A model generated the notes under the pieces. It ran no database searches. It was not told where the DNA came from and was given only the letters and a program-made list of their open reading frames with translations. The translations under genes were made by a program, and so were the position numbers. A stretch of 40,394 nucleotides of DNA from Proteobacteria bacterium UBA4457 (GTDB lineage: Bacteria > Pseudomonadota > Gammaproteobacteria > Ga0077536): NCBI GenBank assembly GCA_002390205.1, contig DGOV01000020.1, positions 3,653 to 44,046 on the forward strand, in the 5' to 3' direction. Positions 8,983 to 17,771 of the stretch are shown here, piece by piece (the first letter of the stretch is position 1; each line of letters begins with the position of its first letter).

Positions 8983-9519
8983 ATGAAAGAAAAACCAGGC
9001 CAAAAGTCTGTAACATTTTCGCAGCTTATTGACGGGGTTGCGCCTATTCGATCTGAAAACACTTATACCCCACCAAAGAGCCCAAAGCACAAGGGTTCTT
9101 CTAAGACCTTTTCTCTAGAGACTCGCCCAAAGACTGATCCTGTAATGTGGAGCGATGAATGTGGAACCGTGATCATAAGCGAATACAAAAGAGTTGGGGT
9201 TCAGAAAAGGATGATGCGAAAGCTTAAGCGTAATCAGTATCCAATAACACGTCAGGTGGACCTACATGGGCTGACAATAAACGAAGCACGTACACTCTTA
9301 CAAGACGTTCTCCAAACTGCTCAGAAAGATTCTATAACTGCTATTCTAGTCATTCACGGAAAAGGATTAAACTCCAGTCAGGGAAAATCTGTACTGAAAC
9401 CAAAGGTTCGAAGCTGGTTGCAACAGGATGAGAGAGTTTTAGCTTTCACTGATGCCCCTCCGGAAAAAGGCGGATCGGGGGCGGTTTACCTGCTACTGAG
9501 AAGCGCTCTACGCTATTGA
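8983..9519 (+). CDS. Smr-domain protein (SmrA/SmrB type DNA/RNA endonuclease family)
   Basis: 178 aa. The N-terminal half is basic and lacks a recognisable domain; the C-terminal half is an Smr domain: VDLHGLT (92-98) with the DLHG core, HGKG (125-128), and GGSGAVYL (163-170). Small stand-alone Smr proteins of gammaproteobacteria have nuclease activity; SmrB cleaves mRNA at collided ribosomes. I cannot decide between SmrA and SmrB from sequence alone. It starts 18 bases after purL and ends with a 7-base tail-to-tail overlap with ispF. The start has only a weak Shine-Dalgarno sequence, consistent with read-through from purL. Confidence 0.88.
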   Translation: MKEKPGQKSVTFSQLIDGVAPIRSENTYTPPKSPKHKGSSKTFSLETRPKTDPVMWSDECGTVIISEYKRVGVQKRMMRKLKRNQYPITRQVDLHGLTINEARTLLQDVLQTAQKDSITAILVIHGKGLNSSQGKSVLKPKVRSWLQQDERVLAFTDAPPEKGGSGAVYLLLRSALRY

Positions 9520-9995
9520 GCCCCATTGGATTCTAATAGACATACGGCCTCTGATGCTATTCCATCGCCGCGGCCAAGAAAACCCATTTTCTCAGTAGTT
9601 GTGCCCTTGACGTTAACCGCCGTAGGTATAATGTTTAGATCTGAAGCTATGTTTCCACACATTTGGTCGGCATAAGGAGTAACCTTAGGTGCTTCTGCCA
9701 GCACGGTAGCGTCTATATTAACGACGCGAAAGCCTTTCTTCTCCAAAAGAGCGCCAACCTCTTTTAGCAATACTCGACTGCTAACTCCTTTGAAGTTTGA
9801 CTCCGTGTCTGGAAACAGTCGACCTATATCCCCCAAACCTGCGGCGCCGAGAAGTGCATCACAAATAGCATGCAAAAGAACGTCTCCGTCAGAGTGAGCT
9901 AACAAACCCTTAGTGAAAGGAATTTTCACTCCTCCCAAAAAGACATGATCTCCGCTCTCAAATCGATGTACATCATAACCATGACCAATTCTCAT
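9513..9995 (-). CDS. ispF: 2-C-methyl-D-erythritol 2,4-cyclodiphosphate synthase
   Basis: Cyclises CDP-methylerythritol 2-phosphate to MEcPP with loss of CMP in the non-mevalonate isoprenoid pathway; homotrimer with zinc. 160 aa, family length. Zinc ligands Asp8 and His10 in GYDVHRF and His42 in VLLHAICDALLGA are present, as are FPDTE and the late GTTTEKMGFLGRGDGI block. The ATG overlaps the ispD stop by 4 bases (ATGA), so the two genes are translationally coupled, as is common for this pair. Confidence 0.97.
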   Translation of the reverse strand: MRIGHGYDVHRFESGDHVFLGGVKIPFTKGLLAHSDGDVLLHAICDALLGAAGLGDIGRLFPDTESNFKGVSSRVLLKEVGALLEKKGFRVVNIDATVLAEAPKVTPYADQMCGNIASDLNIIPTAVNVKGTTTEKMGFLGRGDGIASEAVCLLESNGAQ

Positions 9996-10717
9996 GCTAG
10001 CGTCTTCCTATTTTCTTCGGCCTGAGTCTTTAGTATGACTGAGGCCATCAAAAGATCTGAGGGTCGTGTAATTTTAATATTATCAGTATGCCCCTCTAAG
10101 ATTTCACATTTATAACCACTATATTCCATAGCCTGAGCCTCATCTGTTACGAAGTGTCCGTCCTTAATTGCAGCTTCTAAAGCATCGACAAGAAGACCAA
10201 GGGGGAAAATCTGAGGCGTTAAAGCTTGCCATAAACCAGAACGGTCTATCGTCTTTTTGATAGTTGTTTCATTGGCGCAGCTTTTCAGGGTGTCTCTTAC
10301 TGGCATACCTAGAACAACGCCACATTTACTTTGGCTCGCCTTTTCAATAAGGGCTGCTATATCATCGCATCGTACGCATGGTCGAGCCGCGTCATGCACC
10401 ATAACCAAGCTTTCGTCATGAGCGAATTGCCTCAGATATCTAGCGCCTGCTAAAACCGAATGGCATCTCTCAATACCACCTATAATAGACACATATTTCT
10501 CAGAAATTGGCCGAACATGCTTTTCAAAAAAATCGTCTTCTTCCGATAAGGGCACAACAACCTTAGTCACCCGTGGGTGCGATAAAATCCGTGATAGTGT
10601 TCGTACGATGACTAATTCATCATCGACTTTCAAATATTGCTTAGGAACATCACTCTCCATTCTCTTCCCATGCCCCGCCGCAGGAACGATAGCGTACACA
10701 TCATCTGATTTCGCCAT
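9992..10717 (-). CDS. ispD: 2-C-methyl-D-erythritol 4-phosphate cytidylyltransferase
   Basis: Transfers CMP from CTP to MEP, two steps before IspF in the same pathway. 241 aa from ATG 10717. The nucleotide-binding loop PAAGHGKRM follows the N-terminus directly, then VPKQYL, VHDAARPCV, and the late DEAQAMEY and NIKITRP motifs. A longer TTG start at 10756 would add 13 residues unlike the family; the AAGGTG site before 10717 argues for the shorter form. It follows ftsB by 68 bases in the run eno-ftsB-ispD-ispF. Confidence 0.96.
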   Translation of the reverse strand: MAKSDDVYAIVPAAGHGKRMESDVPKQYLKVDDELVIVRTLSRILSHPRVTKVVVPLSEEDDFFEKHVRPISEKYVSIIGGIERCHSVLAGARYLRQFAHDESLVMVHDAARPCVRCDDIAALIEKASQSKCGVVLGMPVRDTLKSCANETTIKKTIDRSGLWQALTPQIFPLGLLVDALEAAIKDGHFVTDEAQAMEYSGYKCEILEGHTDNIKITRPSDLLMASVILKTQAEENRKTLA

Positions 10718-10723
10718 ACATTG

Positions 10724-10729
10724 CACCTT
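10724..10729 (-). promoter_or_regulatory. Ribosome binding site setting the ispD start
   Basis: AAGGTG on the minus strand, 6 bases before ATG 10717. Confidence 0.6.
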
Positions 10730-10785
10730 GCCTAACTTGCAAATAAATTCTGCCAACCTCTTTTCATGGCAACCTCAGATTCCAC

Positions 10786-11061
10786 CTAGTGATTTTCATT
10801 AATCCTAAAAAATATTTCGTCTTTTTTTATTAGACCTATCAAGTTTCGGGCTCTTTCTTCAACTGCCTCTAGTCCCTTTTCGAGATCTGCAACCTCTGCA
10901 GACAATGATATATTCCTCTCTTGAATTTGTATAATTTTGGTTTCTCTTGATTCAATTTTATTCTGAAGAACAGCCACTTCCCTGGCACCCCCATCTCCGA
11001 ACCACAAAGCGTATTGAAAATACATAAACAACGCCGCAAGTAATAAGCTCAATAATCGCAA
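10786..11061 (-). CDS. ftsB: Cell division protein FtsB
   Basis: FtsB is a bitopic inner-membrane protein that, with FtsL and FtsQ, links the early divisome to FtsWI. From TTG 11061 it is 91 aa: one membrane segment (about residues 3-21), the FtsB hallmark QYALWFG, then a coiled coil rich in Glu, Lys and Ile, and the EERARNLIGL block near residues 68-77. Starting at this TTG aligns residue for residue with the E. coli N-terminus up to the LWFG motif. A longer start at 11127 would overlap eno by 56 bases and add 22 residues not typical of FtsB. The eno-ftsB-ispD order is classical. Confidence 0.9.
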   Translation of the reverse strand: MRLLSLLLAALFMYFQYALWFGDGGAREVAVLQNKIESRETKIIQIQERNISLSAEVADLEKGLEAVEERARNLIGLIKKDEIFFRINENH

Positions 11062-11071
11062 GAGGAATTCT

Positions 11072-12358
11072 TCATAGGCAAAAATTAGGGTAGGTCTCTG
11101 CGCCAAGATAGCTTGCTCTACTTCCAAGCTGATTTTCTATCACCAATAATCGATTGTACTTAGCCATACGATCAGATCGCGACATAGAACCCGTCTTGAT
11201 TTGACCCGCACTATAGGCGCAAGCAATGTCCGCAATAGTTGTATCCTCGGTCTCTCCAGAGCGGTGCGATACGACTGCCGTATAATTATTGTCTTGCGCC
11301 AAATTAATCGCGCCGAAAGTTTCGGTCAAAGTTCCTATCTGATTAACTTTTATTAAGATCGAATTTGCCACTCCAGAATTGATCCCTTTCGCAAGAGTAG
11401 CAGTGTCGGTCACAAAAAGATCATCACCTACTAACTGCACTTCTTTACCTATCTTATCAGTGAGTACTTTCCACCCATCCCAATCATTTTGGTCCATCCC
11501 ATCCTCGATCGTTACGATAGGGTATTTTTCACACCAAGACTGCAGCAGTTCTGTCATGCCAACGGAATCAAGGTGCAAATCTTCAGACGCGAGATGGTAC
11601 TTGTCATCTTTATAGAATTCCGAACTGGCTACATCTAAACCAAAACAAATATCCTCACCGAGACAATAGCCGGCCTTTTCGACCGCTGAAACCATCAATT
11701 GTAACGCGGCCTCATTTGAAGCCAAATTAGGAGCAAAGCCTCCTTCATCTCCTACAGCGGTGCTATGGCCAGCCTCCTCTAGGATCTTTTTAAGCGAGTG
11801 AAAAACCTCAGCGCCATAGCGAACCGCTTCTTTAAAGGTTGGAGCACCCACTGGTAAAATCATGAACTCCTGAAAGTCGATGCTGTTGTTAGCGTGCATA
11901 CCTCCATTAATTACATTCATTAAAGGAACTGGCAGGATATATTCCTCGCGAGACTGGAGACTTTCGTACAAAGGTTTACTTTCCACCGCAGCTGCGGCGT
12001 GGGCAACCGCCATAGAAACTGCAAGCATTGCGTTAGCTCCAAGCTTAGATTTGTTTTCAGTACCATCTAACTCTACCATCAACATATCAATTAAATATTG
12101 ATCTGAGACATCTCTCTCCAAAAGTATTTCGCTAATAGGACCATTCACATTAGCAATTGCATTTTGGACTCCTTTACCAAAATACCTATTTTGATCGTTA
12201 TCTCGCAGCTCTATCGCCTCACGTTCACCGGTAGATGCACCGGAGGGCACAGTAGCTTTCCCAACATGACCTGATTCAGTCGTGACTTCAGAATAGACTG
12301 TAGGGTTACCCCGCGAATCAATCACTTCTATTGCTTGTATGTTTTTTATTTTTGACAT
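11072..12358 (-). CDS. eno: Enolase
   Basis: Interconverts 2-phosphoglycerate and phosphoenolpyruvate with magnesium; also a part of the RNA degradosome in some gammaproteobacteria. 428 aa, family length. Seen: DSRGNPT at the N-terminus, SGASTGEREA, the GDEGGFAPN block with the general-acid Glu, IEDGMDQNDWDGW, the KVNQIGTLTET stretch with the catalytic Lys, and SHRSGETEDTTIAD near the end. ATG at 12356-12358. It lies 28 bases after kdsA and just before ftsB. Confidence 0.98.
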   Translation of the reverse strand: MSKIKNIQAIEVIDSRGNPTVYSEVTTESGHVGKATVPSGASTGEREAIELRDNDQNRYFGKGVQNAIANVNGPISEILLERDVSDQYLIDMLMVELDGTENKSKLGANAMLAVSMAVAHAAAAVESKPLYESLQSREEYILPVPLMNVINGGMHANNSIDFQEFMILPVGAPTFKEAVRYGAEVFHSLKKILEEAGHSTAVGDEGGFAPNLASNEAALQLMVSAVEKAGYCLGEDICFGLDVASSEFYKDDKYHLASEDLHLDSVGMTELLQSWCEKYPIVTIEDGMDQNDWDGWKVLTDKIGKEVQLVGDDLFVTDTATLAKGINSGVANSILIKVNQIGTLTETFGAINLAQDNNYTAVVSHRSGETEDTTIADIACAYSAGQIKTGSMSRSDRMAKYNRLLVIENQLGSRASYLGAETYPNFCL

Positions 12359-12386
12359 TACTTTACTACCCGTTCTCCGCTGGTTT

Positions 12387-13193
12387 TTATTTAACTATCT
12401 GATCTAACTTCTTAAGTTGTTCCAATAGCTTTTTCATTTCTGATAACGGCAGCGAATTTGGACCATCACTCAAGGCTTGATCGGGATCAGGATGAGTTTC
12501 CATAAAAATCCCAGACACTCCAGAAGCGACTGCGGCACTAGCTAAGGTAGAGACAAATTCTCTCTGTCCTCCGGACGTTGCACCACTCCCCCCTGGCAGC
12601 TGCACTGAATGCGTGGCATCAAACACCACGGGACATCCAGTGTCTCGCATGATAACAAGACTGCGCATATCAGATACTAAATAATTATAGCCAAAAGACG
12701 TCCCACGCTCACAAACCATTATCTCTTGATTTCCAGTGGCATAAGCCTTTTCGACTACATTTTTCATATCCCAGGGAGCTAAGAACTGTCCTTTTTTTAT
12801 ATTTACTGGTTTCCCTTGACGCGCAACAGTTTGAATAAAGTTAGTCTGTCGACACAGAAAAGCAGGCGTCTGAAGAATATCTACCACAGAACATACTTCA
12901 TCTAACGGCGTGTCCTCATGAACATCCGTCAGTATCCGCAAGCCTAACTCGCCTCGCACCCGCTCCAATATACGCAGCCCTTCCTCGATACCAGGCCCTC
13001 GATAACTCTCATGGGAGGTCCTATTAGCTTTATCAAAAGATGCTTTGAAAACGAAAGGGATCCCTAACTCTTGCGTAATATCCTTTAAAGTCTCTGCTGT
13101 CTCTAAAACGAGTGTCTCGCTTTCAATGACGCAAGGACCAGAGATTAGAAAAAAAGGAAAATCAGCCCCGATGTCGTAATCAAATAACTTCAC
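12387..13193 (-). CDS. kdsA: 3-deoxy-8-phosphooctulonate (KDO-8-P) synthase
   Basis: Condenses PEP with arabinose 5-phosphate to KDO-8-P for the lipopolysaccharide inner core, a Gram-negative trait. 268 aa from GTG 13193. The start MKLFDYDIG followed by FFLISGPCVIES matches the usual N-terminus of the family; the GTG has AAGGTG 9 bases upstream and overlaps the pyrG stop by 14 bases. Other motifs: KASFDKANRTS, SYRGPG, TDVHE, PAFLCRQT, FDATHSVQLPGG and METHPDPDQALSDGP. Cys21 stands where E. coli KdsA has Asn in GGMNVLES, which points to the metal-dependent class. The neighbours pyrG and eno are classical. Confidence 0.96.
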   Translation of the reverse strand: MKLFDYDIGADFPFFLISGPCVIESETLVLETAETLKDITQELGIPFVFKASFDKANRTSHESYRGPGIEEGLRILERVRGELGLRILTDVHEDTPLDEVCSVVDILQTPAFLCRQTNFIQTVARQGKPVNIKKGQFLAPWDMKNVVEKAYATGNQEIMVCERGTSFGYNYLVSDMRSLVIMRDTGCPVVFDATHSVQLPGGSGATSGGQREFVSTLASAAVASGVSGIFMETHPDPDQALSDGPNSLPLSEMKKLLEQLKKLDQIVK

Positions 13194-14838
13194 TAGCTGC
13201 GACACCTTTATCGACTTTATTTTTATTATCAATTGCCGCGCTTATAAACTTCGAGAAAAGCGGATGTCCCTCCCTTGGAGTAGAAGTAAACTCGGGGTGG
13301 AACTGGCACCCGACAAACCATGGATGACCAGCGACCTCAATAATTTCAACCAACTGCCCGTCTGCAGAGCGCCCTACAATCTGCATACCTGAAGCCTCAA
13401 GCTCCGCCGCGTAAGTGTTATTAAATTCGTATCGATGACGATGACGCTCGATAATAATAGAGGAGTCGTAGGCTTTGGCCACAAGACTATCAGGTGCTAA
13501 TTGACACGATTGTCCTCCCAGCCTCATCGTCCCACCGACCTCGCTATCTTCAGAACGATGCTCTTGTTTCCCTTCTTCAGTAGTCCACTCAGTAATTAAT
13601 GCGATAACTGGTTTGGCTGTATTTTGATCAAATTCAGTGCTGTGTGCCCCGTCTAAATTAGCTACATTTCGGGCGAACTCAATTACAGCAGCCTGCATAC
13701 CGAGGCAGATTCCAAAATAAGGAGTAGATGTTTTGCGAGCATAGCCTGCTGCCATAATCTTCCCTTCTATCCCTCTGTCACCAAATCCACCAGGAACCAA
13801 AATAGCATCAACTGATTCCAGCAATCTAATACCTTCTAACTCTACCTGTTCAGAATCGATATATTTAATGTTGACCTTCGTTCTTGTGTGTATGCCAGCG
13901 TGAATTAGCGCTTCAGAAAGTGATTTATAAGACTCTGTTAGGTCAACATACTTACCCACCATGGCAATATTCACTTCGTGCACGGGGCTCTCAAGCGCGT
14001 TTACAACATCAGTCCATTGAGTTAAATCAGCTGGGATGACATCTAGTCCAAATTTTTCCATCACTATATCGTCTAAACCCTCCGCGTTTAATAACAAAGG
14101 GATTTTATATATAGTTTCCGCATCTCTGGCGGTAATAACCGCTCGTTTCTCAACGTTAGTAAACAAAGCAATTTTTTGACGTTCCACCTCAGGAATATCA
14201 CGATCAGCACGACACAAAAGAATGTCCGGTTGAATCCCAATAGATCTAAGTTCCTTTACCGAGTGTTGAGTAGGCTTGGTTTTCATTTCTCCAGCGGAAG
14301 GAATAAATGGGACCAACGTTAGATGGATAAATAGACTTTTGGTCGGGCCAACTTCATTTCTTATTTGCCTAATTGCTTCTAAAAAAGGTAGTGACTCGAT
14401 ATCGCCTACTGTACCTCCTATCTCAATCATAGCTATATCAGCATCGCCAGCGCCTTGTTTAATACAGCGAATTATCTCATCAGTAATATGGGGAATAACT
14501 TGCACAGTAGCCCCAAGATACTCGCCTTTTCTCTCTTTGCGTATTACGCTGGCATAAATTTTACCGGTAGTGTGACTGCTACTAGAGGAAGTCCCGCAGC
14601 GCACAAACCTCTCATAATGACCTAAATCTAAGTCGGTTTCAGCGCCATCTTCAGTTACGAAAACCTCACCATGCTGAAACGGACTCATGGTTCCCGGATC
14701 AACATTAATGTAGGGATCGAGCTTGACCATTGAAACCGTCAATCCTCTTGATTCTAAAATAGTCCCTAAAGATGCAGCTGCAATCCCTTTCCCAAGACTA
14801 GAAACAACGCCACCGGTAACAAAAACATAACGTGTCAT
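13180..14838 (-). CDS. pyrG: CTP synthase
   Basis: Aminates UTP to CTP with glutamine and ATP. 552 aa. The N-terminal amidoligase domain shows FVTGGVVSSLGKG (residues 6-18), KLDPYINVDPGTMSP and EVFVTEDGAETDLDLGHYERF. The C-terminal glutamine amidotransferase domain shows GGFGDRG, GICLGMQ with nucleophile Cys378, and GCQFHPEFTS with the His-Glu pair. ATG 14838 starts directly at the conserved domain. It heads the run to ispF; the sequence upstream is the long spacer shared with divergent fhs. Confidence 0.98.
   Translation of the reverse strand: MTRYVFVTGGVVSSLGKGIAAASLGTILESRGLTVSMVKLDPYINVDPGTMSPFQHGEVFVTEDGAETDLDLGHYERFVRCGTSSSSSHTTGKIYASVIRKERKGEYLGATVQVIPHITDEIIRCIKQGAGDADIAMIEIGGTVGDIESLPFLEAIRQIRNEVGPTKSLFIHLTLVPFIPSAGEMKTKPTQHSVKELRSIGIQPDILLCRADRDIPEVERQKIALFTNVEKRAVITARDAETIYKIPLLLNAEGLDDIVMEKFGLDVIPADLTQWTDVVNALESPVHEVNIAMVGKYVDLTESYKSLSEALIHAGIHTRTKVNIKYIDSEQVELEGIRLLESVDAILVPGGFGDRGIEGKIMAAGYARKTSTPYFGICLGMQAAVIEFARNVANLDGAHSTEFDQNTAKPVIALITEWTTEEGKQEHRSEDSEVGGTMRLGGQSCQLAPDSLVAKAYDSSIIIERHRHRYEFNNTYAAELEASGMQIVGRSADGQLVEIIEVAGHPWFVGCQFHPEFTSTPREGHPLFSKFISAAIDNKNKVDKGVAASEVI
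13203..13208 (-). promoter_or_regulatory. Ribosome binding site setting the kdsA GTG start
   Basis: AAGGTG on the minus strand, inside the end of pyrG, 9 bases before GTG 13193. Confidence 0.6.
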
Positions 14839-15450
14839 TTTAAATTCACTTTGGGTTCCAGATTGCTGTGCTCATACTGTTTGTATGACCTTATATTAGA
14901 ATAGAGAAGCTAACAGAATGGTGGTTTTTTCTCAACGAGATTCATAAATCTGCAAGCTCGATTGCATAAAAATTTCACCATTAGCGCTATTTTCATGCTG
15001 GGAACAAGTCAAATGTACTAAATCCAAAATATTTTGGTTAAGACGAAAGTTGTAATTCATATCACCATCGATTCATGCAGACAAGATTTCAAAAAAATCT
15101 ATATCTATAGACCGCGCTAACTCGTCAAATTTACAATCCTTTTCTAAGAGGGGGACAGCACCGCCTCGTTCTTTAAAAAACGCGTACTTTTCTCTTGATC
15201 TCCGTCTGCCGCATAATTAGGAGGTGTTTTTTGTCTAAATGATGTAAAAATTAACACTGAACTGCCCAATATCGAAAAAAATGTCGCTACGACTGTATTT
15301 GAGTCTCTAATTAGGAATTAAATCCTTCCCTTTTTAATCTAGTATTTGTCACTACTTCCTATATGGCTTTCAAATTATGATTATTGTCGTTCTAGGGATC
15401 AATATATGACATTCGAAATAGCCAAGAATCCAATTACAGAAGGAAATAAA
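14839..15450. other. 612-base non-coding spacer between divergent pyrG and fhs
   Basis: The longest gap in the window. I see no open frame with a recognisable protein on either strand, no tRNA-like fold and no riboswitch core that I know (THF and glycine types considered). It contains a perfect 14-bp palindrome CCAAAATATTTTGG (15024-15037), a stranded AGGAGG-like site near 15221 followed only by stop codons, and A/T runs. It may hold both promoters, an unannotated leader or small RNA, or the remains of a lost gene. Confidence 0.6.
15440..15444 (+). promoter_or_regulatory. Ribosome binding site setting the fhs start
   Basis: AAGGA lies 6 bases before ATG 15451. This favours that start over in-frame upstream starts at 15346 and 15406, whose added residues do not resemble the family. 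Confidence 0.65.
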
Positions 15451-17124
15451 ATGTCTGATATATCTATCGCTCAAGCAGCGAATAAAAAGCCTATACTTGC
15501 TCTTGCGAAAGAGAAACTCGGCATTGATCCCGACCATTTAATTCCTTACGGCCACTATAAGGCGAAAATATCACTAGAAGGAGTGCAGGCTTTAAGTAAT
15601 AACAAAGACGGGAAGCTGATTCTTGTGACGGCAATAAGTCCCACTCCTGCCGGAGAAGGGAAAACAACTACTACGGTGGGTCTAGGGGACGCTATGAATT
15701 CTCTAGGACACAAAGCTATAAGCTGCTTACGTGAGCCTTCTTTGGGACCTTGCTTTGGAATGAAAGGCGGTGCAGCAGGAGGAGGGTATGCGCAAGTGGT
15801 CCCAATGGAAGACATTAACCTTCATTTTACAGGTGACTTCCACGCTATAACTTCAGCGCACAACTTGCTATCGGCTTTAATTGATAACCATATCACCCAT
15901 GGAAACGCCCTATCTATCGATCCCAGATCGATAGCTGTAAAGCGTGTTATTGACATGAATGATCGCGCGCTCAGAAGTATCGTCTCTGGTCTAGGAGGTC
16001 CTATAAATGGCTTTGCCAGAGAAAGTGGCTTTGATATTACGGTAGCGTCTGAAGTGATGGCTATTTTTTGTCTTGCGACGTCTCTAAAAGATTTAAAGTC
16101 GAGGCTAGGAAAAATCATTGTTGGCTATGCTTTGAAGGGTGACGCCACAATAACCGCGGCTGATCTCAAAGCTGAAGGAGCCATGACTGCGCTTCTTAAG
16201 GATGCTATAAGCCCAAACATAGTGCAGACACTAGAAAACAATATTGCATTTGTGCACGGAGGTCCATTTGCAAATATAGCCCATGGTTGCAACTCAGTCA
16301 CAGCAACCAAAACCGCTCTTAAACTAAGCGATTATGTCATTACAGAAGCTGGATTTGGAGCTGATTTAGGCGCCGAAAAATTCATAGATATTAAATGCCG
16401 TCTATCTGGACTTAAACCAGAAGCGGTAGTATTAGTCGCAACGGTACGAGCCTTGAAATACCACGGAGGAGTGGCTTTAGACGAACTAACCGATGAAAAC
16501 CTCGATGCTCTTGAGATAGGATTTTCTAACTTGAAACGTCACGTTGAAAATATCACCAAACATTTAGGCCTGCCTTGTATTGTTAGCATTAATCACTTTA
16601 CTCAAGATACAGAAGTTGAAATCTCTAAACTTGTAAACCTAACTTCTAATATTGGTGTTAAGGCAGTAGTTTCTCGTCATTGGGAACTAGGAGGAGAGGG
16701 AGCTCAAGAACTTGCAGGAGCATTGACTGAGTTAATGGGGAAGGAGCGGCATGAACACCGTTACGTATACGAAAGTGAAACTCCTTTATGGGAGAAAATA
16801 GAAGCCATCGCAAGTAAAATATATTGTGCTGGAAACGTTACGGCAGCTCCCAAAATTCGACAAAAAATAGAAAAAATTAGTGCTGAATATCCACTATTCC
16901 CGGTGTGCATAGCAAAAACTCAAATGTCTTTTTCCAGCGACCCAAAACTGCTTGGCGCACCCTCTGGGCACACACTGGAAATAACTAATGTACAAGTCTC
17001 GGCAGGGGCTGGATTTATCGTTGCAATAGCGGGGAATATGATGACGATGCCAGGTTTACCCAAATCTCCCGCCGCAGAAAGAATCACAGTAGACAACAAT
17101 GGCAGCATCGAAGGATTGTTTTAA
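15451..17124 (+). CDS. fhs: Formate--tetrahydrofolate ligase
   Basis: ATP-dependent formation of 10-formyl-THF from formate and THF, feeding one-carbon units to purines or, run in reverse, yielding ATP and formate. 557 aa, the usual length. Motifs: PYGHYKAKISL (32-42), the P-loop PTPAGEGKTT (64-73), EPSLGPCFGMKGGAAGGGYAQ with VPMEDINLHFTGDFHAIT, and TEAGFGADLGAEKF. The start was chosen by the ribosome site and by alignment of MSDISIAQ with family N-termini. It is common in marine bacteria that use methylated compounds or serine-cycle reactions; serine-glyoxylate aminotransferase nearby fits. The 3' end faces the peroxiredoxin gene across a palindrome. Confidence 0.97.
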   Translation: MSDISIAQAANKKPILALAKEKLGIDPDHLIPYGHYKAKISLEGVQALSNNKDGKLILVTAISPTPAGEGKTTTTVGLGDAMNSLGHKAISCLREPSLGPCFGMKGGAAGGGYAQVVPMEDINLHFTGDFHAITSAHNLLSALIDNHITHGNALSIDPRSIAVKRVIDMNDRALRSIVSGLGGPINGFARESGFDITVASEVMAIFCLATSLKDLKSRLGKIIVGYALKGDATITAADLKAEGAMTALLKDAISPNIVQTLENNIAFVHGGPFANIAHGCNSVTATKTALKLSDYVITEAGFGADLGAEKFIDIKCRLSGLKPEAVVLVATVRALKYHGGVALDELTDENLDALEIGFSNLKRHVENITKHLGLPCIVSINHFTQDTEVEISKLVNLTSNIGVKAVVSRHWELGGEGAQELAGALTELMGKERHEHRYVYESETPLWEKIEAIASKIYCAGNVTAAPKIRQKIEKISAEYPLFPVCIAKTQMSFSSDPKLLGAPSGHTLEITNVQVSAGAGFIVAIAGNMMTMPGLPKSPAAERITVDNNGSIEGLF

Positions 17125-17144
17125 GACAGCACCTCTTGCATTAA

Positions 17145-17182
17145 TTTTACTGGTGCCCAGTTTAAACTGAGCACCAGTAAAA
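17145..17182. repeat. 38-bp near-perfect palindrome between convergent fhs and peroxiredoxin genes
   Basis: Left arm TTTTACTGGTGC (17145-17156), right arm GCACCAGTAAAA (17171-17182), and a centre that is itself a palindrome (CAGTTTAAACTG, 17158-17169). Only one base pair, 17157/17170, fails to match. It starts 20 bases after the fhs stop and lies 16 bases after the stop of the opposite gene. Its place suggests a shared transcript-end hairpin, but the T run is at the 5' foot and the A run at the 3' foot on both strands, so there is no U-tract after the stem as in a canonical intrinsic terminator. Confidence 0.8.
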
Positions 17183-17198
17183 GCAGTTATCGTAAATA

Positions 17199-17684
17199 CT
17201 ACAAATTATTCAGAATATTTTCGGCAGAACTAGCCTTAACATCTGAAGCCGCGGCCTCGCGATGTAACTGAGACACAACGCCATTATCAACAACAATAGC
17301 GAATCTCTCACCTCTTGTACCCATACCAAAACCACTCGCATCTAATTGCAAGCCTAAAGCTTTGACATAGTCTGCATTTCCGTCTGCCAAAAGAGTGACT
17401 TTACCATCCGCCCCTTGATCCTTACTCCATGCCCCCATGACAAAAACGTCATTAACTGAAATACACGCAATATTATCAATACCTTTTACTTTCAACGCAT
17501 CAGCATTTTCTATAAATCCCGGAAGATGTTTCGCTGAACAAGCAGGGGTAAACGCCCCAGGCACGGAAAAAACTACTGTTTTCTTCCCATCAAAAAGATC
17601 TGCTGTACTCATGTCCGCAGGTCCTTCCGCCGTCATTACTTTAAACACGCCATCAGGCATTTTTTCACCAACTTGTATTGCCAC
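17199..17684 (-). CDS. Peroxiredoxin, Prx5 type
   Basis: 161 aa thiol peroxidase that reduces hydrogen peroxide and organic hydroperoxides in the cytoplasm. The Prx5 signature is clear: VPGAFTPACSAKHLPGF (41-57) with peroxidatic Cys49, preceded by the conserved Pro-Gly-x-Phe-Thr-Pro. A second Cys74 lies in NIACISVND. RGERFAIVVDNGVV near residues 124-137 is also typical. The start is a GTG with GGAGG 5 bases upstream. It is a single-domain form without the glutaredoxin domain found in some relatives. It sits downstream of serine-glyoxylate aminotransferase on the same strand, 87 bases apart. Confidence 0.94.
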   Translation of the reverse strand: MAIQVGEKMPDGVFKVMTAEGPADMSTADLFDGKKTVVFSVPGAFTPACSAKHLPGFIENADALKVKGIDNIACISVNDVFVMGAWSKDQGADGKVTLLADGNADYVKALGLQLDASGFGMGTRGERFAIVVDNGVVSQLHREAAASDVKASSAENILNNL

Positions 17685-17771
17685 ATTAACCTCCAGATAG
17701 GTTCACTAATAAAATTATTTCGCAGAAATTATACCATACAGCAACTTGCTCCTATCACAAGATATATTTCT

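Noticed and set aside
11062..11127. Longer N-terminus for ftsB from 11127
   Set aside because: Overlaps eno by 56 bases and adds residues absent from FtsB; TTG 11061 aligns with the family start.
14839..15450. THF or glycine riboswitch upstream of fhs
   Set aside because: I could not find the conserved core sequences of either class by eye; left as an unexplained spacer.
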